DNA of 64,000 bases from Streptomyces sp. NRRL S-340 (GCF_000720185.1 NZ_JOIY01000017.1:62001-126000); one strand, 5' to 3'; positions 26,056-35,740 are shown, numbered from the stretch's first letter. The notes: generated by a model from the sequence alone, not told the origin. Numbers and translations: made by a program.

Positions 26056-26262
26056 CACGAAGAGCACTCCACTTCGAGTGGGTCCGGTGTGTTCCGGTGG
26101 TGTTCCGGTGGTCGGGAGAGGCGCGCGCGCCGGATGTCCGCCGATGTGTCCGACGGTGCGGACCACCCGGGAGAAGGGCACGCGCGTGTGCCGCACGACG
26201 GCGGCCACTCCCTCCGGCGGGACCCGGTCGGCCGGGTCCGGTGGAGCGCTGGTCGCGTCGCG

Positions 26263-27135
26263 TCAGGCAGCGAGGGCGAAGGGGGCGGCGGGCGGGCCGC
26301 GGCGGATCACCGTGTGCTGGAGCGCGGTGGTGGAAGGAGGGGGCAGGACGGAGTCGGCGGTGCGCGGGAAGCGCGGTCCCGTGCCCGGTGCCGTCGGCAG
26401 CCCGGCACACAGGGCGCACGCCAGGGCGAGCGCCCCGCGCAGGGACCGTACGAGCGCGCCCTCGGCGACGCCGTGCGCCTCCAGCGCCATGAGGCGGAGC
26501 AGGGCGAGGTCGCCGTGGCGCAGCAGCCAGCCCGCGGCCAGCGCGGCGAGCACGTGCCCGAGCAGCATGGGCAGGGACGGCAGCAGCGCCAGCAGCGAGG
26601 CGACGGGGCCCGCGGTCGGCAGGGCGCCGGCCGGGTGGGCCGTGGTGGCCGGGTCCGGGGCCGTCGCGGGGTAGAGATGGGCGTCGACGAGGATCCGGTA
26701 GGCGCGGGCCGGGGTGATCCCGGCGGTGGTGGTGCCGCACATGTACCGTGCGGCCCGCTCGACCAGCGCGGCGTCGGACAGCACGTGTCCCGCGTGGGCC
26801 GCGGAACCGGACGGTCCCGGCATGCCCGTCGCCGTCATCGGCCCCATGGCCGTCGCGCCGTGCTGGCCGAGGGCGAAGAGGGCGTGCAGCACGGTCTGGC
26901 CGAGTGCGAGCAGCGCCGCGATCCCGGGCAGCGAGCGTGCGCGCCCGGCCAGCGGAACGACGACCACGAGTGCCCCGAGGAAGCCCGCGCCCAGCGTCCA
27001 CAGCGGGACCGCCGCACACGAGCCCAGCGTGTGACCGGCCGCGGCCAGCACGACGCAGACCGCGGCGAACACCGCGGCCCGCAGCAGCCGGAGACCGCGC
27101 CCGGCCGGTGCCGTGCGCGAGTGGGGGGCAGTCAT
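26263..27135 (-). CDS. predicted membrane protein near copper operon
   Basis: A 290-aa protein with about five or six hydrophobic segments (for example LLRAAVFAAVCVVLAAAGHTLG, LGALVVVVPLAG, LPGIAALLALGQTVLHALFALG and LLALLPSLPMLLGHVLAALAAGWLL). It has several His and Met residues (GQHGATAMGPMTATGMPG; AHAGH) that could bind copper. No family is recognised beyond a general resemblance to membrane proteins next to ycnI in Streptomyces. It lies 207 bases upstream of ycnI on the same strand. Confidence 0.65.
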   Translation of the reverse strand: MTAPHSRTAPAGRGLRLLRAAVFAAVCVVLAAAGHTLGSCAAVPLWTLGAGFLGALVVVVPLAGRARSLPGIAALLALGQTVLHALFALGQHGATAMGPMTATGMPGPSGSAAHAGHVLSDAALVERAARYMCGTTTAGITPARAYRILVDAHLYPATAPDPATTAHPAGALPTAGPVASLLALLPSLPMLLGHVLAALAAGWLLRHGDLALLRLMALEAHGVAEGALVRSLRGALALACALCAGLPTAPGTGPRFPRTADSVLPPPSTTALQHTVIRRGPPAAPFALAA

Positions 27136-27359
27136 GGCGCGCTCATCATCCCACTGGGCGCCGGGGCGCCGTACGGCAGGTCCACAAGATGCGGTACCTC
27201 CGGGTGGGTCACGTTCTGCGGCGGATGGTCCCACGCATACACCGGTTCCGTCCGCACCACATCCGCCGGACGGGCGTTTCCGCGTCAACTCGGTGCTTAC
27301 GGCCGGGCACGCGGGGCAATACGTAACGGTATGTCGAGCCGCGGCCGGGAGGCTGGAGC

Positions 27360-27803
27360 ATGAGCATCTGGTGGTCACTGCACCTGCGGCGTGACGCCGC
27401 GAGCGTGCCGCTCGCCCGCCGGCTCCTGCTCGGCACCATGGAGACGGCGGGCGTCGACCCCGACATCTCCTACGACCTGTCCGTGGCGTTGAGCGAGGCC
27501 TGCGCGAACGCCGTCGAGCACGGCGGCGACGCCGCCTGCGGCGCGTACCGCGTGACGGCCTACCTCGACGGGGAGAAGTGCCGCATCGAGGTGGCCGACA
27601 CGGGCCCCGGTTTCCCGGCCGGCGGTCACCGGGTGCCGCTGCGCGCCCCGCACGCGGAGGCCGAGCACGGCCGCGGCCTGTGCCTCATCCGGGAACTCGC
27701 CGACCACGTCCACATCGGCAACAAGCCGGGATTCGGCGGGGCGGTGGTGAGCTTCGACAAGATCCTGAAGTGGCGCGAGGACGCACCCCTGGTGGCGGTC
27801 TAG
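27360..27803 (+). CDS. HATPase-family serine kinase / anti-sigma-like protein
   Basis: A 147-aa protein consisting of one GHKL ATPase domain of the RsbW/SpoIIAB kind. The N-box is EACANAVEHG, G1 is DTGPGFP and G2 is EHGRGLCLI; all ATP-binding residues are present. Such proteins phosphorylate anti-anti-sigma factors or hold a sigma factor. Streptomyces have dozens with unknown partners, and neither a sigma factor nor an STAS protein is adjacent. The ATG follows GGGAGGCTGGAG. Confidence 0.87.
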   Translation: MSIWWSLHLRRDAASVPLARRLLLGTMETAGVDPDISYDLSVALSEACANAVEHGGDAACGAYRVTAYLDGEKCRIEVADTGPGFPAGGHRVPLRAPHAEAEHGRGLCLIRELADHVHIGNKPGFGGAVVSFDKILKWREDAPLVAV

Positions 27804-27855
27804 GACGGACCGGGCCCAGGACGGTCCCGGTCCTCGCGGGCCGGCGCCCAGCGCC

Positions 27856-29277
27856 TCAGACCTCGTCCAGGATCTCCGCCAGGACGTCCAGCGCCTCGGG
27901 GTAGATCCGCTCCCTCGGCGTCCCGTAGCCGACGACGAGGCCCTGCGGCCGTCCCGCGCCGGGGGTGTGCCAGTGGTCGGCCAGGCGGCCGAGGGCCAGT
28001 GACTGCGCCTCCGCCCGGGCCAGCACCGCCTCCTCGTCCTCGACGTCGACCAGGGCGTGCAGCCCGGCGGCGATCCCGCGCACCCGGCGGCGCGGGCCCA
28101 GCCGGTCCAGGAGCTGGTCCCGGCGGCGCCGGTAACGCAGCCGGCACGCGCGCACGTGCCGGTCGTAGGCGTGGCTGTCGATCAGTTCGGCGAGCGCCAG
28201 CTGCCCGATGGTCTCGGTGTGGTGGTCGCTGTGCAGCTTGGCGTCGGCCACCGCGTCCACCAGGTGCGGCGGAAGGACCATCCAGCCCAGCCGCAGCGCC
28301 GGGCCGAGGGTCTTGGAGGCGGTGCCGAGGTAGGCGACGTGACCGGGCGCCATGCCCTGGAGCGCGCCGACGGGCTGGCGGTCGTAGCGGAACTCACCGT
28401 CGTAGTCGTCCTCGACGATCAGGGCACCACGCGCGCGTGCCCAGTCGGTCAGCGCCCGCCGCCGCTCGGGGTGCAGGGTCACCCCGGTCGGGTACTGGTG
28501 CGCGGGGGTGACGACGACGGCGCCGTGCTCGCCCAGGTCCTGCGCCCGCACCCCCCGCTCGTCCACGCGTACCGGCACCACGGTGCCGCCGTTGTGCCGG
28601 ACCACGTCCCGGTGGAAGGGCAGTCCCGGGTCCTCCATGGCGACCGAGGCGCCGTCCAGCACGCGTGTCAGCAGGGCCAGCCCCTGCACGTACCCGGCGG
28701 TGATCACGATCCGCTCCGGCGGCGCGATCACCCCGCGGGCCCGCCCCAGGTAGCCCGCCAGCGCGGTGCGCAGCTCGATCCGGCCGCGCGGGTCGCCGTA
28801 GTCGTACGCCAGGGAGGGCGCCGTCGCTATGGCGCGGCGCAGCGCCCGCAGCCAGGCCGCCGCCGGGAAGGCGCCCACGTCGGGGCTGCCGGGCCGCAGG
28901 TCGAAACGGGGTGCACGCGCGCGTGCCGCCGCTCCGGGCTCCTGCCGGTCCACGGCGGGCAGGGCGGCGACGCGGGTGCCGGAGCCCTGGCGCGCCGTCA
29001 GGTACCCCTCGGCGACCAACTGGTCGTAGGCCGCCTTCGCGGTGCCCCGGGAGACGCCCAGCTCGGCTGCCAGCCGCCGGGTCGCCGGCAGCCGCGAGCC
29101 GGGCGTGAGCCGCCCGTCCCGCACGGCGTCCCTGAGCGCCTTCTCCAGGCCCGCCCGGCGGCCCGCCGCCGCGTCCGGTTCCAGATGCAGGTCCACCCCG
29201 ACCGCGGACCAGAAGCCGTCCGCGTCCCCGAAGTCCCCGATGTCCCCGATGTCCACGAAAACCCTCCCCCTGGGCAT
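27856..29277 (-). CDS. MocR-type GntR/aminotransferase regulator
   Basis: A 473-aa fusion. An N-terminal GntR winged helix (about 40-105; LRDAVRDGRLTPGSRLPATR, LGVSRGTAKAAYDQL) precedes a fold type I aminotransferase domain with the PLP lysine in TASKTLGPALRLGW and VEDDYDGEFRYD. MocR proteins sense PLP or amino acids and control B6 or amine genes. The first 20 residues hold a short Gly-Asp-Ile/Phe repeat (DIGDIGDFGD) not expected in the family, from a repeated GATGTCCCC-type element. It lies downstream of pepP on the same strand, 46 bases away. Confidence 0.9.
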   Translation of the reverse strand: MPRGRVFVDIGDIGDFGDADGFWSAVGVDLHLEPDAAAGRRAGLEKALRDAVRDGRLTPGSRLPATRRLAAELGVSRGTAKAAYDQLVAEGYLTARQGSGTRVAALPAVDRQEPGAAARARAPRFDLRPGSPDVGAFPAAAWLRALRRAIATAPSLAYDYGDPRGRIELRTALAGYLGRARGVIAPPERIVITAGYVQGLALLTRVLDGASVAMEDPGLPFHRDVVRHNGGTVVPVRVDERGVRAQDLGEHGAVVVTPAHQYPTGVTLHPERRRALTDWARARGALIVEDDYDGEFRYDRQPVGALQGMAPGHVAYLGTASKTLGPALRLGWMVLPPHLVDAVADAKLHSDHHTETIGQLALAELIDSHAYDRHVRACRLRYRRRRDQLLDRLGPRRRVRGIAAGLHALVDVEDEEAVLARAEAQSLALGRLADHWHTPGAGRPQGLVVGYGTPRERIYPEALDVLAEILDEV

Positions 29278-29323
29278 GTGTACGGCCGGGCACCGCTCGG
29301 GTGCCCGGCCGCTGTCCCCGGTG

Positions 29324-30784
29324 TCAGCCCTTCAGGGCCGCCATCCACGTCTCGACCTCGTCCGAGCGGCGCGGCAGGGCGGCGGACAGGTTCCGGTTGC
29401 CGTCCTCGGTGACGAGGATGTCGTCCTCGATGCGGACGCCGATGCCGCGGTACTCCTCGGGGACCGTCAGGTCGTCCGCCTGGAAGTACAGGCCGGGCTC
29501 GACGGTGAGGACCATGCCCGGCTCCAGCGTGCCGTCCACGTACGTCTCCGTGCGCGCGGCGGCGCAGTCGTGGACGTCCATGCCGAGCATGTGCCCGGTG
29601 CCGTGCAGGGTCCAGCGGCGCTGCAGGCCCAGCTCGAGGACCCGCTCGACGGGGCCCTCCACCAGCCCCCACGCGACGAGCTTCTCGGCGAGCACGCGCT
29701 GGGCGGCGTCGTGGAAGTCGCGGTACTTGGCGCCCGGCTTCACCGCCGCGATGCCCGCCTCCTGGGCCTCGTACACGGCGTCGTAGATCTTCTTCTGGAT
29801 CTCGCTGTACGTGCCGCTGACCGGCAGGGTGCGGGTGACGTCGGCGGTGTACAGGGTGTGGGTCTCCACGCCCGCGTCCAGCAGGAGCAGGTCGCCGGAG
29901 CGGACCGGGCCGTCGTTGCGCACCCAGTGCAGCGTGCAGGCGTGCGGGCCGGCGGCGGCGATGGTGCCGTAGCCGACGTCGTTGCCCTCCACGCGCGCGC
30001 GGAGGAAGAACGTGCCCTCGATGTAGCGCTCGCTGGTCGCCTCGGCCTTGTCGAGGACCTTCACCACGTCCTCGAAGCCGCGCACCGTGGAGTCCACGGC
30101 CTTCTGCAGCTCGCCGACCTCGAAGTCGTCCTTGACCAGGCGGGCCTCGGAGAGGAAGACGCGCAGTTCCTCGTCGCGCTCGGCGGTGACCTTGTCGGTC
30201 AGGGCCGCCTCGACGCCGGCGTCGTGGCCGCGCACGACACGGACCGGACCGGTGGCCTCACGCAGCTTCCCGGCCAGCTCGCGCACGTCGGCGGCCGGGA
30301 TGCCGTACAGCGCCTCGGACTCGGTCAGGGAGTGGCGGCGGCCGACCCACAGCTCGCCCTGCCCGTCGAGCCAGAACTCGCCGTTCTCCCGGTCGGAGCG
30401 GGGCAGGAGGTAGAGGGTCGCCCGGTGGCCGTCCGCGGTGGGCTCCAGCACCAGGACGCCGTCCTCGGTCTGGTTGCCGGTGAGGTAGGCGTACTCGACC
30501 GAGGAGCGGAAGGCGTACTCGGTGTCGTTGGAGCGGGTCTTCAGGTTGCCCGCCGGGATCACCAGGCGCTCACCGGGGAAGCGAGCGGACAGCGCGGCGC
30601 GGCGGCGGGCGGTGTGCTCCGCCTGCCCGACCGGCTCCAGGCCGCGCAGCTCGGTGTCGGCCCAGCCGGACTTCATGTTCTCGGCGAGCTCGTCGGACAC
30701 GCCCGGGTACAGGCCGTTCTTGCGCTGCTCGATCGGCTCCTGGCTCTCGGTCTCCGGGGTCTCCGGGGTGAGCTCGTCCGCCAC
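29324..30784 (-). CDS. pepP: Xaa-Pro aminopeptidase
   Basis: A 486-aa creatinase-fold metallopeptidase removing N-terminal residues before proline. The GTG start has GAGGAGG upstream. The dinuclear metal ligands are visible: Asp in LLDAGVET and YTADVTRTLP, His in GTGHMLGMDVHD, Glu in LTVEPGLYF and Glu in GVRIEDDILV. The N-terminal pita-bread-related domain runs to about residue 230. It is cytoplasmic with no signal peptide. The neighbours (PP2C phosphatase, MocR) share the strand but no obvious pathway. Confidence 0.95.
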   Translation of the reverse strand: MADELTPETPETESQEPIEQRKNGLYPGVSDELAENMKSGWADTELRGLEPVGQAEHTARRRAALSARFPGERLVIPAGNLKTRSNDTEYAFRSSVEYAYLTGNQTEDGVLVLEPTADGHRATLYLLPRSDRENGEFWLDGQGELWVGRRHSLTESEALYGIPAADVRELAGKLREATGPVRVVRGHDAGVEAALTDKVTAERDEELRVFLSEARLVKDDFEVGELQKAVDSTVRGFEDVVKVLDKAEATSERYIEGTFFLRARVEGNDVGYGTIAAAGPHACTLHWVRNDGPVRSGDLLLLDAGVETHTLYTADVTRTLPVSGTYSEIQKKIYDAVYEAQEAGIAAVKPGAKYRDFHDAAQRVLAEKLVAWGLVEGPVERVLELGLQRRWTLHGTGHMLGMDVHDCAAARTETYVDGTLEPGMVLTVEPGLYFQADDLTVPEEYRGIGVRIEDDILVTEDGNRNLSAALPRRSDEVETWMAALKG

Positions 30785-30897
30785 GGTCTTCCTCCTCGAT
30801 ACGGCACTGGACCACCCCCATCGTACGGTCGTACGGAAGGGGCCCGGGGGGGTGAGCGCCTGTTACGGGAGCGCCGTCACCTGCGGTGTCCGCGGGC

Positions 30898-32328
30898 CTA
30901 CTCGAAACGTGCCGCCAGCAGCACCACGTCCTCCGTGCCGCCGGTCACGTCCAGGCCGTCGGGCAGGACGGTGCGCAGCACGTGGTCGACGACGGCGTCC
31001 GGGTCGTGGCGCACCGCGCGCGGGACGCCGGCCGCGGCGGCGTGCAGCCGCGCGAAGGCCCGGTCGACGGGGTCGCCGGTGCGGTGCAGCAGCCCGTCGG
31101 TGTAGAGCAGCACCGTTTCGCCTGCGCTGACCTGGAACTCCACGCTGGGCGCCTCCCAGCAGGCGAGCATGCCCAGCGGCGCGGACACGGTCGTCTCGAC
31201 GTACTCGGTGCGCCGGTCGCCGACCAGCAGCGGCGGGCAGTGTCCGGCGCCGGCGACGGTGATCCGGCGCAGCTCGGGCTCGCAGTAGGCGAACAGGGCG
31301 GTCGCACAGCGGGCGGGCTCGGTCAGCCGCAGGAGCAGTTCCAGGTCGGACAGGACGGCGACCGGGTCCTCGCCCTCCATCACCGCGTACGCCCGCAGGG
31401 AGGCGCGCAGCCGGCCCGTCGCGGCGACCGCGCCGGGGCCGGTGCCCGTGACGGAGCCGACCGCGAGACCGAGGGCGGCGTCGGGCAGGGGCAGCGCGTC
31501 GTACCAGTCGCCGCCGCCGTGCGGGCCGGTGCGGCGGCGGGCGGCGAGGCGGACGCCGGGGGTGCGCGGCAGCCGGGACGGCAGCAGTTCCTCGGTCATC
31601 GCCGCCATGCACGCGCGCGTGCGTTCGCACTCGATCAGGCGTGCGAGGTGTTCGGTGGCGAAGCGGACGTAGAGGCCGGCGAGGTGGCGCTGCCGGTCGG
31701 TCGGTTCGGCAGGCTCGTCGTAGAGCCACAGGGCGGCCCCGAGCCGGCCGGCGGCCTCGGTGGTCAGCGGCAGCGCGTACCCGGCGGCGTAGCCGAGGCG
31801 GGCGGCCACCTCGCGGTGGCGGGGGTCGAGGCTGTCCTCCGCGAACAGGTCGGGGCGCACGATCTCGCCGTCGCCGCCGGGCAGTCCGGCCGCGGTGTCG
31901 AGGAGGGCGCCGTAGGGCATGGCGTGGCGCGGGACGGTCTCGATGTGGCCGAGGTCGGCGCGGGCCAGGCCCAGACCGACGGTGGTGTCCGGGCCCAGCC
32001 GGTCGTCCGGTTCGAGGACGAGGAGGCCGCGCCGGGCGCCCACCAGGGCCGCTCCGGCGTGCAGCAGTTCCTCCAGGGCGGCGTCGAGCCGGCCGGTGCG
32101 GGCCAGCCGCTCGGTCAGCTCGTGCAGGGTCGTGAGGTCCGAGACCCAGCCCGCGAGCCGGTCCTGGAGGACGGCGCCCGCCGGGTGGGCGGTGTGCGCG
32201 GAGTGCGCGCTGTGCGCGGCGGCGTCCGGGGAGGCGTCCGGGGCTGCGGAGGCGGGCGCGACAGTGTGGGCGGGTGCGGGAACCGTTGAATCGATTCCGG
32301 CCACTTTCTGAGGGTGAGGGGCGTTCAT
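30898..32328 (-). CDS. GAF-PP2C (SpoIIE-type) phosphatase
   Basis: A 476-aa protein. After a low-complexity N-terminus (AAAHSAHSAHTAHPAG) come a GAF domain (about 60-230) and a SpoIIE/PP2C phosphatase (about 260-476). The metal-binding motifs are GGDWYDALPL, VAGAGHCPPLL, LLYTDGLLHR and GGTEDVVLLAARF. The protein probably dephosphorylates an anti-anti-sigma (STAS) factor in response to a GAF-bound signal, opposing HATPase kinases like those nearby. The start at 32328 is chosen; in-frame ATGs at 32382 and 32445 exist, but the codons between them are AT-rich and unlike coding DNA. Confidence 0.88.
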   Translation of the reverse strand: MNAPHPQKVAGIDSTVPAPAHTVAPASAAPDASPDAAAHSAHSAHTAHPAGAVLQDRLAGWVSDLTTLHELTERLARTGRLDAALEELLHAGAALVGARRGLLVLEPDDRLGPDTTVGLGLARADLGHIETVPRHAMPYGALLDTAAGLPGGDGEIVRPDLFAEDSLDPRHREVAARLGYAAGYALPLTTEAAGRLGAALWLYDEPAEPTDRQRHLAGLYVRFATEHLARLIECERTRACMAAMTEELLPSRLPRTPGVRLAARRRTGPHGGGDWYDALPLPDAALGLAVGSVTGTGPGAVAATGRLRASLRAYAVMEGEDPVAVLSDLELLLRLTEPARCATALFAYCEPELRRITVAGAGHCPPLLVGDRRTEYVETTVSAPLGMLACWEAPSVEFQVSAGETVLLYTDGLLHRTGDPVDRAFARLHAAAAGVPRAVRHDPDAVVDHVLRTVLPDGLDVTGGTEDVVLLAARFE

Positions 32329-32946
32329 GGTGTCCGGCTTTCCGACCGGTGCGTACTGCTCAAAAGCATCGCAAACCCCCATGTCATTCTGCGCCGCCGG
32401 CAGTGTCTCCACATGTACACGCACTCGTAAGGGGATGTCCAGCATTGTCCTGCTGGGATTCCTGGTGTCAGAGGGCCTGCCGTGGTTGTGCTCCTGAACT
32501 CTTGCGCATCAACGAAGTTGGCTTGAAACTGCCTCGGGTAACGGCCTATTGCGGTCGACTGGTTTCGTTCCACAGAGCGTCACAGCGGTCGTGATGGGTA
32601 CGTACTCGGAGAAGACCAGGGGTGGTTGGGAACCGCCCGGAACCTGGTGACGGACCCGGGCGTCCTATCCACCGACGGCCGTGCCCCATCCTCGCGTGAC
32701 GGCGGCGGAGAGCAGAACGAGCGACGGCAAAACGCCATGCTCCGCCACCCCGCGCCACGCCCATGCTCTTGAGAGACGCGTATGGGCAGGCTGTCGCGGA
32801 AGCAGCCGGTGCCCGGCCCGAAGGGGTTCCCCGTGCCGAAGGCAGGGGTGTGATGCGCCAACAGGTACGCCCAGTGAAGTGATCGACACATGGTGTGATG
32901 TGGCCCACGGTGTTGCCAGCGGTGCAACGGAAAGGAACGAGCGCTC
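32329..32946. other. 618-base non-coding gap
   Basis: A divergent intergenic region between the PP2C gene and the primase-like gene. Base composition is clearly lower in GC than the flanks (for example around 32340-32400 and 32500-32580). It should hold promoters for both directions. No tRNA, repeat of note or supported small gene was found. Confidence 0.6.
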
Positions 32947-33612
32947 ATGCGCGAGATCCCCGGAAGGCGACGCAGGCTCCTGTCCAGGCGCGGCGACGGG
33001 AGGACCGAGCCGATCGACGCGGCCCTGACCTTCGCCGCCCGGTGGCAGTGGCCCGTGCTCCCCGGAGTGGCACGGGACCCCGGGCGGCCCGCCCGCTGCG
33101 GCTGTCCCGACCCCGAATGCACGGTGCCCGGCGCGCACCCCTTCGACCCGGGCCTCCTCGCGGCCACCACCGACGCCCGGATGGTGCGCTGGTGGTGGAC
33201 CAACCGGCCCACCGCGCCGATCGTCCTGGCCACCGGCGGCAAGGCGCCCTGCGCGGTGAGCCTGCCCGCCCTCGCCGCGGCCCGCGCCCTGCGCGCGCTC
33301 GACCACGCCGGGGTGCGGCTCGGCCCGGTCGTCGCCTCGCCCGCGCGCTGGTCGATCCTCGTCAGGCCGTACTCCATGGAGCAGCTCGGCGAACTCCTGT
33401 ACGCCAAGGACTTCGTGCCCGGCTCGCTCCGCTTCCACGGCGAGGGCGGCTACCTCGCCCTGCCGCCCTCCGAGACGGGGGCCGGGCCGATCCGCTGGGA
33501 GCGTGCTCCGCTGCCCGGTTCCGCCTCGCCCTGGGTGCCCGACGTCGAGGCCGTCGTGGACGCCGTGGTGGACGCCCTCACTCGTAAGGGTGTGAGCGCG
33601 CCCGAGTTGTAA
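32947..33612 (+). CDS. primase-polymerase (AEP) N-terminal-like protein
   Basis: A 221-aa protein resembling the bifunctional DNA primase/polymerase (Prim-Pol, PF09250) domain alone. Visible are the start AALTFAARWQWPVLPGV, the Cys/His cluster CGCPDPECTVPGAHPFDP, and WWTNRPTAPIVLATG. The catalytic DxD of the family is not evident: the equivalent region reads PCAVSLPALAAARAL. It may therefore be a non-catalytic relative; helicase and C-terminal domains are absent. GGAAAGGAACG precedes the ATG. Its partner is unknown. A more complete relative lies at 40849-41724. Confidence 0.8.
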   Translation: MREIPGRRRRLLSRRGDGRTEPIDAALTFAARWQWPVLPGVARDPGRPARCGCPDPECTVPGAHPFDPGLLAATTDARMVRWWWTNRPTAPIVLATGGKAPCAVSLPALAAARALRALDHAGVRLGPVVASPARWSILVRPYSMEQLGELLYAKDFVPGSLRFHGEGGYLALPPSETGAGPIRWERAPLPGSASPWVPDVEAVVDAVVDALTRKGVSAPEL

Positions 33613-33665
33613 GGGTGTCGGGCGCGCCGGGGTCAAACGCCCGTTCTGGTCGTTATCGTCCCTTT

Positions 33666-34436
33666 ATGCTGCGCGATCTCCAGGGACACGGAAGCGGACA
33701 CCCGAGCGGACGCCGAGGCGGCCACGAAGAAGGACACCGGGGCGGACGGCCGGACGGGCACCGGGACGGAGATCCGCGCGGAGGCCAAGACGGCCGCAAG
33801 ACCGGCCGCGCGCACCGGCACGACGGGTCCGGAGACGGACCGGGGAGCGGGCCCGGGCCGTCGCGCGGTGCCGATCCCCGGCGGATGCGTCTGCTCGCCC
33901 TCATGGGGGTCGTGGCGTGCGCCGTCGCGCTGCCGCTGGCCGTGGCCTCCGCGGGACAGGTGGGCGACCGGACCGGCGCCGTCGGCGCGCCGTCCACCGC
34001 GCCCGCCCGGCCGCGGGGCGACGAGAAGATGCCGTCCGCCGCGCCCGCCCGTACACCCTTCCTGCTCGGCCTCGGGCTGGCGACCGCCGCCCGCTGCGGC
34101 CCGGAGGTCTCCTCGCCCGACGGGGTCGAGGCCCAGACGTGCGTGCTCACCCAGGGCGCCGACACCTGGGCGCGCACCTACTACCGCAACGCCACGGGCC
34201 GGCCCCTGGACGCGGCCCTGACCCTCATGGGGCCGGGCGACCGCACCGTACGCACGCAGTGCGCCCTGGACGGCGACGACGAGCCGGACACCTGCGAGAC
34301 ACCTCGCGAACGCACCCGCGGCGCGTCGGCCGCCTACACGGCCGTCACCGAGTTCGCCGGGCGTGCGGAGCGGACCGGGAGCGGACCGCTGCTGCTGCGC
34401 TCGGGAAGCAACTCGCCTTCTGGAACTGGGAGTTGA
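33666..34436 (+). CDS. hypothetical membrane-anchored secreted protein
   Basis: A 256-aa protein. The first 72 residues are a hydrophilic Gly/His/Arg/Asp-rich region (GHRGGRPDGHRDGDPRGGQDG). One membrane helix follows (LLALMGVVACAVALPLAVASA), then an extracytoplasmic domain with three or four Cys (AARCGPE, TCVLTQG, QCALDGDDEPDTCE) that probably form disulphides. No family is recognised. An alternative ATG just before the helix (33886) would give a plain signal-anchored protein. It starts 53 bases after the primase-like gene. Confidence 0.65.
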   Translation: MLRDLQGHGSGHPSGRRGGHEEGHRGGRPDGHRDGDPRGGQDGRKTGRAHRHDGSGDGPGSGPGPSRGADPRRMRLLALMGVVACAVALPLAVASAGQVGDRTGAVGAPSTAPARPRGDEKMPSAAPARTPFLLGLGLATAARCGPEVSSPDGVEAQTCVLTQGADTWARTYYRNATGRPLDAALTLMGPGDRTVRTQCALDGDDEPDTCETPRERTRGASAAYTAVTEFAGRAERTGSGPLLLRSGSNSPSGTGS

Positions 34437-34477
34437 CCGGCGGCTGCGCTCGGTGAGCGGCGGCGCACATGGAAAGA

Positions 34478-34515
34478 CCCGGTTGCTGGCGACGGGGGAT
34501 GCACCAGCAACCGGG
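34478..34515. terminator. terminator hairpin between convergent genes
   Basis: A 12-bp perfect stem (CCCGGTTGCTGG with CCAGCAACCGGG, 14-base loop) followed by CTATTGG. It lies 41 bases beyond the stop of the secreted-protein gene and before the convergent SEC-C gene. Bases 34516-34700 show nothing else. Confidence 0.65.
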
Positions 34516-34700
34516 CTATTGGAACGGTAACAAGAGATCGGCGGTTCGCAAATTCGATCCCGGGTTTCCAGTCACCTCGTGGGTCGTCTTTCCGGTCACA
34601 CCGACTCGCCCGCGCGGCCCGGGAGTTGGAACTGGAGCTGCCTGTTCCGCGCGGGGCGTCCGGCTGGCCGGTCGGTCAGCACGGGCCGTCGGCCGGCGGC

Positions 34701-35666
34701 TCAGCTGAGGGTGACCTGGCGGTTGGTCAGGCCGCCGCGGGCCCGCCGCTCGTCACCCGTCAGCGGCGTGTCGTCGGCCAGGGCGCCGGCCAGCCGCTCG
34801 GCGAACTCGGCGGCCGGCTTCTCCGCGTCCTGGGCGCCGAAGCCGCTGGGCAGGTCCCAGACGGGCACCGTGAGGCCGTGGGCGCGGAAGGAGCCGACCA
34901 GGCGGGTGCCCTCGCCGAGGCTGGAGGCGCCCGCCGCGTGCAGCCGCGCGAGAGCGTCGAGAAGCTGCTCCTCGGGGTGCGGCATGACCCACCGCAGGTG
35001 GTTCTTGTCCGGGGTCTGGCACCAGTAGGCCGCCTCCACGCCCTGCAGGCGCACGGTCGGGATGGCCGCGGCGTTGGCCCGCTCCAGGGAGGCCGTGACC
35101 TCCGCCGTCGCGTTCTGCGCGTCCGGGACCCAGAACTCGAAGCCCTCGTGCACCACCGGCTCGAAGGGGGCCGACAGGTCGAGCAGGTCCTGCAGCCGGG
35201 GGCCGTCCGCCGGGGCGCGGCGGCCCTGGACCGGGTTGCCGGGCTCGGCCTCCAGCGCGCGGAGCAGGGTGTCGGCGAGGTCGCGGCTGATGTCGCCGGA
35301 CGCCGTGTCGTTCTGCAGGCCGATGAGCACCGAGCCGTCGTCGCGGCGCAGCGCGGGCCAGGCCATCGGCAGCACGGTGGCGAGCCGCACCGAGGGAACG
35401 CCCTCGGGCAGGCCCTCCTTGAGCGTCAGCTCGGCCGTGGCCGCGGGGACCAGCTCGCGCAGCGCGACCCAGTCGCACTCACCGGGCAGGCCCTCGAACG
35501 GCCGCTGCACCAACTCGGTCACCGCGTGCGCGGCGGCCCGGCCGTGGCAGGCCTTGTAGCGCCGGCCGCTGCCGCACGGGCACGGCTCGCGGGCGCCGAC
35601 CACCGGGATCTCTCCGTCCGTGAGCTGCGGGCGCTTGGCCTTCGTCTGGGGTCGCTTCTTGGCCAT
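34701..35666 (-). CDS. DUF5926 protein with SEC-C zinc motif
   Basis: A 321-aa cytoplasmic protein. The N-terminal basic stretch MAKKRPQTKAKRPQ is followed by a SEC-C motif, PCPCGSGRRYKACHG, which in SecA binds zinc and contacts SecB or ribosomes. The rest is an actinomycete-specific domain with no known activity, annotated DUF5926 in Streptomyces (from memory). The basic tail and SEC-C finger hint at a ribosome- or secretion-associated role. It is probably transcribed alone; the upstream gap holds DnaA boxes and tandem repeats. Confidence 0.85.
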   Translation of the reverse strand: MAKKRPQTKAKRPQLTDGEIPVVGAREPCPCGSGRRYKACHGRAAAHAVTELVQRPFEGLPGECDWVALRELVPAATAELTLKEGLPEGVPSVRLATVLPMAWPALRRDDGSVLIGLQNDTASGDISRDLADTLLRALEAEPGNPVQGRRAPADGPRLQDLLDLSAPFEPVVHEGFEFWVPDAQNATAEVTASLERANAAAIPTVRLQGVEAAYWCQTPDKNHLRWVMPHPEEQLLDALARLHAAGASSLGEGTRLVGSFRAHGLTVPVWDLPSGFGAQDAEKPAAEFAERLAGALADDTPLTGDERRARGGLTNRQVTLS

Positions 35667-35740
35667 CTGGGTGTCTCCCGGTTACGGCTCGTCTTGTACG
35701 GGCGCGAGCCTAGTCGTTCACACCCTCGACGGCGGGAAGC

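Noticed and set aside
32329..32946. Possible small genes in the long gap before the primase-like gene
   Set aside because: Open frames exist on both strands but have AT-rich, non-Streptomyces codon use and no ribosome binding sites.
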